From Eubacteriales bacterium (lineage in GTDB: Bacteria > Bacillota_A > Clostridia > Christensenellales > Aristaeellaceae): a stretch of DNA of 8,992 bases. Of the stretch, positions 7,401 through 8,992 are shown piece after piece (within the stretch, counting starts at the first letter, position 1; the number at the start of each line of letters is the position of its first letter). The stretch spans positions 1 to 8,992 of the forward strand of contig JAUMYC010000097.1 in assembly GCA_030528845.1 (NCBI GenBank), in the 5' to 3' direction. A program made the position numbers and the translations under genes. The notes under the pieces were generated by a model. That model had not been told where the DNA came from and made no database searches. It saw only the letters and a list, made by a program, of their open reading frames with translations.

Positions 7401-8992
7401 GGCGGCGCGGAGATCAGCGAGACTTTGGCCTCCAGCCAGAGAGCGTTGGCAAAGGCGTAGATGCGGGCGTAGCCGTTGATATTGGCCGTGCCCTGTATAC
7501 CGGTGTCGTAGCGGTCGCCGAGGTAGCTGACGCCGCCGGAAACGCCCGCGCCGCCCCGGATGCCGAGGCTGAGCATCTTGGGGACGCCGATGCCGGCCGA
7601 AGCGCTGACGTCGATCGCGGCGGACACGCCGAAGCCCGTCGTGCGGGACATGGTGATCGTGGAAAGATCCATGCCATTGGGGTCGTCCCAGAAGGAATAG
7701 TCTTCCTTGGTGAAGCCGCCGGAGACAGACATCGTCAGGCTTCCGGAGACGGAGCCGTTCACAAAGCAGGGCACATAGAGGATGGTGCCCGTGATCTGAA
7801 AGCCGCCGGTCAGCGTGCCGGTGACGCCCATGCCGAAGTCAACGTTGCACACATCATGCGTCACGGGGACACCCGGCGCTGCAGGAGACGTGGCGCATGT
7901 TCCCATGGCGAAGACAAAGCCCGTCACGTTTGCGGAGACGCTGGTGGAAGCCTTCCATGTTCTCTTGGCGTCCTTGCCGTTGTTGGGCAGGCCGTTTTCG
8001 GCGTTTTGCTGCAGATTCTGCAACTCCTTGGAGGCATCCTTCTTCGCCTCTAAGTCGTCGAGCCATGTGACTTCCTTCCATCCGTCCTGCATCTTGCTGA
8101 AGCTGCGGTTGTAGCCGATGCCCAGCATCCAGCTGCCGCTCGTAGAGATATAGGCGGTGGGTTGGAGGGTAAAGGGGCTTTTTAAATTGATCCAGGCTGT
8201 GCCCAGATACTTGCCGAGGCCCGTGTCGATGCTCATGCCCATATTGCCCATGTATACGGGAATGGAGTCCTTAAAGAGGGGCTCGTCCATGACGGCCTTC
8301 ACGACGCTGAAGGGGGTGAGCGTGGTCTCGTTCGTTTCCCCGCTTTGGATCTTCAGGCTGATGGGCACGTCCGGCACAAAGGCGCCGTCTGCGCCCAGCC
8401 GCATGAAGGCGCCCCGGATGTCGAGGACGTCCTTCGGGGAAAGAGCGGCGGCCTTCGAGGCGACGACGCGCTCTCCCTGCAGGATGGAGAAGGTGCAGTT
8501 CTGCCCTTTCGTGTCCGCAAAGATGGTGACGGTGTGCTGCATGTCGTTTCGCGGGGAGAGGTACATGCCGTTTGCGATGCGCATCATGTCGCCGCCGTTG
8601 ATGCTCGCGCCCATGATGTAGGGGGTGCCGTCGTCTTTGATCATGCGGATCTTGTGCGACTCGCCGCCCTCAAGGGTATGGTATCCGTAGATCACCGTCC
8701 GATAGCCGGGCGCTTCCACGCGCAGGCTCACTTTGGCCCTGCCGCCGACGGAGAGGCTCAGCTCGCTCTTGGTGAAAAAGCATGTGCCGCTGCTCTCGGG
8801 CTCGCGCGTAATGGTCTTTGTGGTCCCGGAAGCGGAAAGGCTTACCATGGTGACCTTTGCGCCCGCCGAGGAAAGGGGAGCGCCGGTCTCATCGTCCACG
8901 ACCGTGACGGCGATCTCGCTGTCGGAGAGCACGGTCACCTTGCCGGAAGCCCCGCGCGCAAGCAGGGCGTTTTCGAGCTGTTCGAGCTCCTC
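4484..8992 (-). CDS. LPXTG-anchored multidomain surface protein, N-terminus missing
   Basis: The open frame runs without a stop to the right edge, so only the last 1502 residues are seen and the signal peptide is outside. Numbering from the first visible residue: a possible transthyretin/carboxypeptidase-regulatory-like beta domain near 20-117; a glycine-rich run of alternating beta strands near 373-528; a stretch near 620-1030 with WVVT-centred repeats (767-795 and 948-976) that may be propeller blades; two CARDB-like domains (about 1038-1203 and 1265-1366); an Ig-like domain (1370-1464) with the YQWQ and DSG..FRC signatures but no first Cys; then LPQTG (1467-1471), a hydrophobic helix and the basic end ARSRRA. 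Sortase would join it to the cell wall, facing outward. Fifteen cysteines are unusual for such a protein. Function is unknown; adhesion or ligand binding is a guess from architecture. The codon for its last residue is followed by TGA. Confidence 0.9.
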   Translation of the reverse strand, partial: EELEQLENALLARGASGKVTVLSDSEIAVTVVDDETGAPLSSAGAKVTMVSLSASGTTKTITREPESSGTCFFTKSELSLSVGGRAKVSLRVEAPGYRTVIYGYHTLEGGESHKIRMIKDDGTPYIMGASINGGDMMRIANGMYLSPRNDMQHTVTIFADTKGQNCTFSILQGERVVASKAAALSPKDVLDIRGAFMRLGADGAFVPDVPISLKIQSGETNETTLTPFSVVKAVMDEPLFKDSIPVYMGNMGMSIDTGLGKYLGTAWINLKSPFTLQPTAYISTSGSWMLGIGYNRSFSKMQDGWKEVTWLDDLEAKKDASKELQNLQQNAENGLPNNGKDAKRTWKASTSVSANVTGFVFAMGTCATSPAAPGVPVTHDVCNVDFGMGVTGTLTGGFQITGTILYVPCFVNGSVSGSLTMSVSGGFTKEDYSFWDDPNGMDLSTITMSRTTGFGVSAAIDVSASAGIGVPKMLSLGIRGGAGVSGGVSYLGDRYDTGIQGTANINGYARIYAFANALWLEAKVSLISAPPWSQTAIWPSQTPDMHSYLLADSYEQLQAALYRPDPGSYTTLEDYAGRESSGEEKILFRQEGYNVNARAVRSVVTENLPAEVSLLLEDIPTSDSSMRFVSYRDENNFEGTLALYLQKNKHSTLVVSYSPSATSLGLRPVYTHGSNLLQGWYAYEFDAQTYYVDGQLYLALVFALTNADLAVADDDTLRENAHVVLTTRKIDDNHRIYPNFAEHEWQTKVFAPVEEGSKVYLPRVCAADGDTGLSASWVVTRSDGSGGEIYSLRQATARQTESDNYDVLLPDASRLNEDLIRSLNVENVFPDQSYAMRLHADSDAVTSPVLFKQRDGSLDSELFFFHKDAANGKGYVRVQEPSFLSISEMHTHSPYLTPQDAGLLLIGAPESAGDSPNMHTMTWEKNLARIDDHEMFVSVTGDSFDVSNVNGDIYAHWVVTENSENAEESVYQLYASLIDPQDHTASQPILLMDLEHVPGTLARFSIMPLMSSRDLYQCYFLTTNIEQIDEKRICDIGSVQMGLQTGLEICAFSPDYPVITHDESFISTIRVQNTGDMPITKFAFDIDLTSGGKEAPLKHVSIDLLNENNNAITNRWHGAGNIESKGRAAAYRIEDNTQTALSSFARTVSCSYDSSGTRRSTGKTTEREIKALMPGEYACFKISMIAPSDLAGGTALLNASVSRLTCTTSADSPVSYSMQIDGDRVQLQHPQPDGLAAPSPMVFYTGMDRTGARTDALALSTEGNDLEINAYVVMQGETPVAQISIDNTTNRLSEDVQPVLIASVNGKTTYTRPFLTYLEEGFTRTVEIPLSVLCGGQPYEEIELRLVNTHGQDYGEVNEFTNSCVIRPVWSFYIAEHPASASVYAGDDVRLSVWASGPDGRFSYQWQMLYPDGTVQEIAGANSPSLLLENVSPADSGRAFRCMVWDSSNAMRASEYAFLSVSEAPVLPQTGHPDQSGLYLALMALSAAAAAVLVLHARSRRA
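4487..4594 (-). other. Sortase cell-wall sorting signal
   Basis: On the minus strand LPQTG (4594-4580) is followed by the linker HPDQ, a hydrophobic segment of about 20 residues rich in Leu and Ala, and a basic tail with three Arg. This is the complete three-part signal for a class A-type sortase, which cuts between Thr and Gly and attaches the Thr to peptidoglycan. Confidence 0.95.

Noticed and set aside
3974..8053. A 1359-codon open frame on the plus strand, antisense to the surface-protein gene
   Set aside because: It starts inside malQ, crosses the terminators and has the Arg/Gly/His/Asp-rich, domain-free composition typical of antisense frames in GC-rich genes. The minus-strand frame has clear domains and a sorting signal.
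8936..8938. GTG at 8938 as the true start of the surface protein
   Set aside because: The frame stays open upstream to the window edge, there is no signal peptide after this GTG, and an LPXTG protein needs one; the real start is outside the window.

Overview
The window is GC-rich bacterial DNA carrying four protein-coding genes, two of which point away from a shared promoter region. A sortase-type LPQTG anchor at the end of one gene, a textbook sigma-A promoter (TTGACA / TATACT), G-rich Shine-Dalgarno sites and a clostridial-style intergenic hairpin repeat all suggest a Gram-positive, high-GC member of the Clostridia, probably from a gut community. The species cannot be named from the sequence.

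Layout. Positions 1-199 hold no gene. They contain a hairpin-rich element at the left edge that looks like a dispersed repeat, and a 13-bp-stem hairpin at 130-166. Positions 200-907 (minus) encode a short-chain dehydrogenase/reductase. Positions 1016-2557 (minus) encode an FGGY-family carbohydrate kinase, followed by its own intrinsic terminator (967-1000) before the dehydrogenase. The kinase has a clear promoter at 2592-2621, which also fixes its start codon. Divergently, 2772-4376 (plus) encodes 4-alpha-glucanotransferase (MalQ, GH77) with an unusual glutamate/alanine-rich C-terminal tail. Two hairpins at 4399-4465 separate MalQ from a convergent giant gene. From 4484 to the right edge (minus) lies the 3' part of a wall-anchored surface protein of at least 1502 residues; its N-terminus and signal peptide are outside the window.

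How the genes relate. The kinase and dehydrogenase face the same way and could form a small polyol or sugar route: oxidation to a ketose, then phosphorylation. That is inference, because the terminator between them means the dehydrogenase depends on read-through or an unseen promoter. MalQ handles malto-oligosaccharides and has no other glycogen or maltose genes next to it here. The surface protein is a separate unit and is the least understood part: a glycine-rich beta-strand region, a stretch with WVVT-centred repeats that may be propeller blades, two CARDB-like domains, an Ig-like domain, then LPQTG, a membrane helix and a basic tail.

I found no RNA genes, CRISPR arrays, transposase genes or phage genes. 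I see no clear evidence for a wholly new multi-gene system; the surface protein is the best candidate for undescribed biology.
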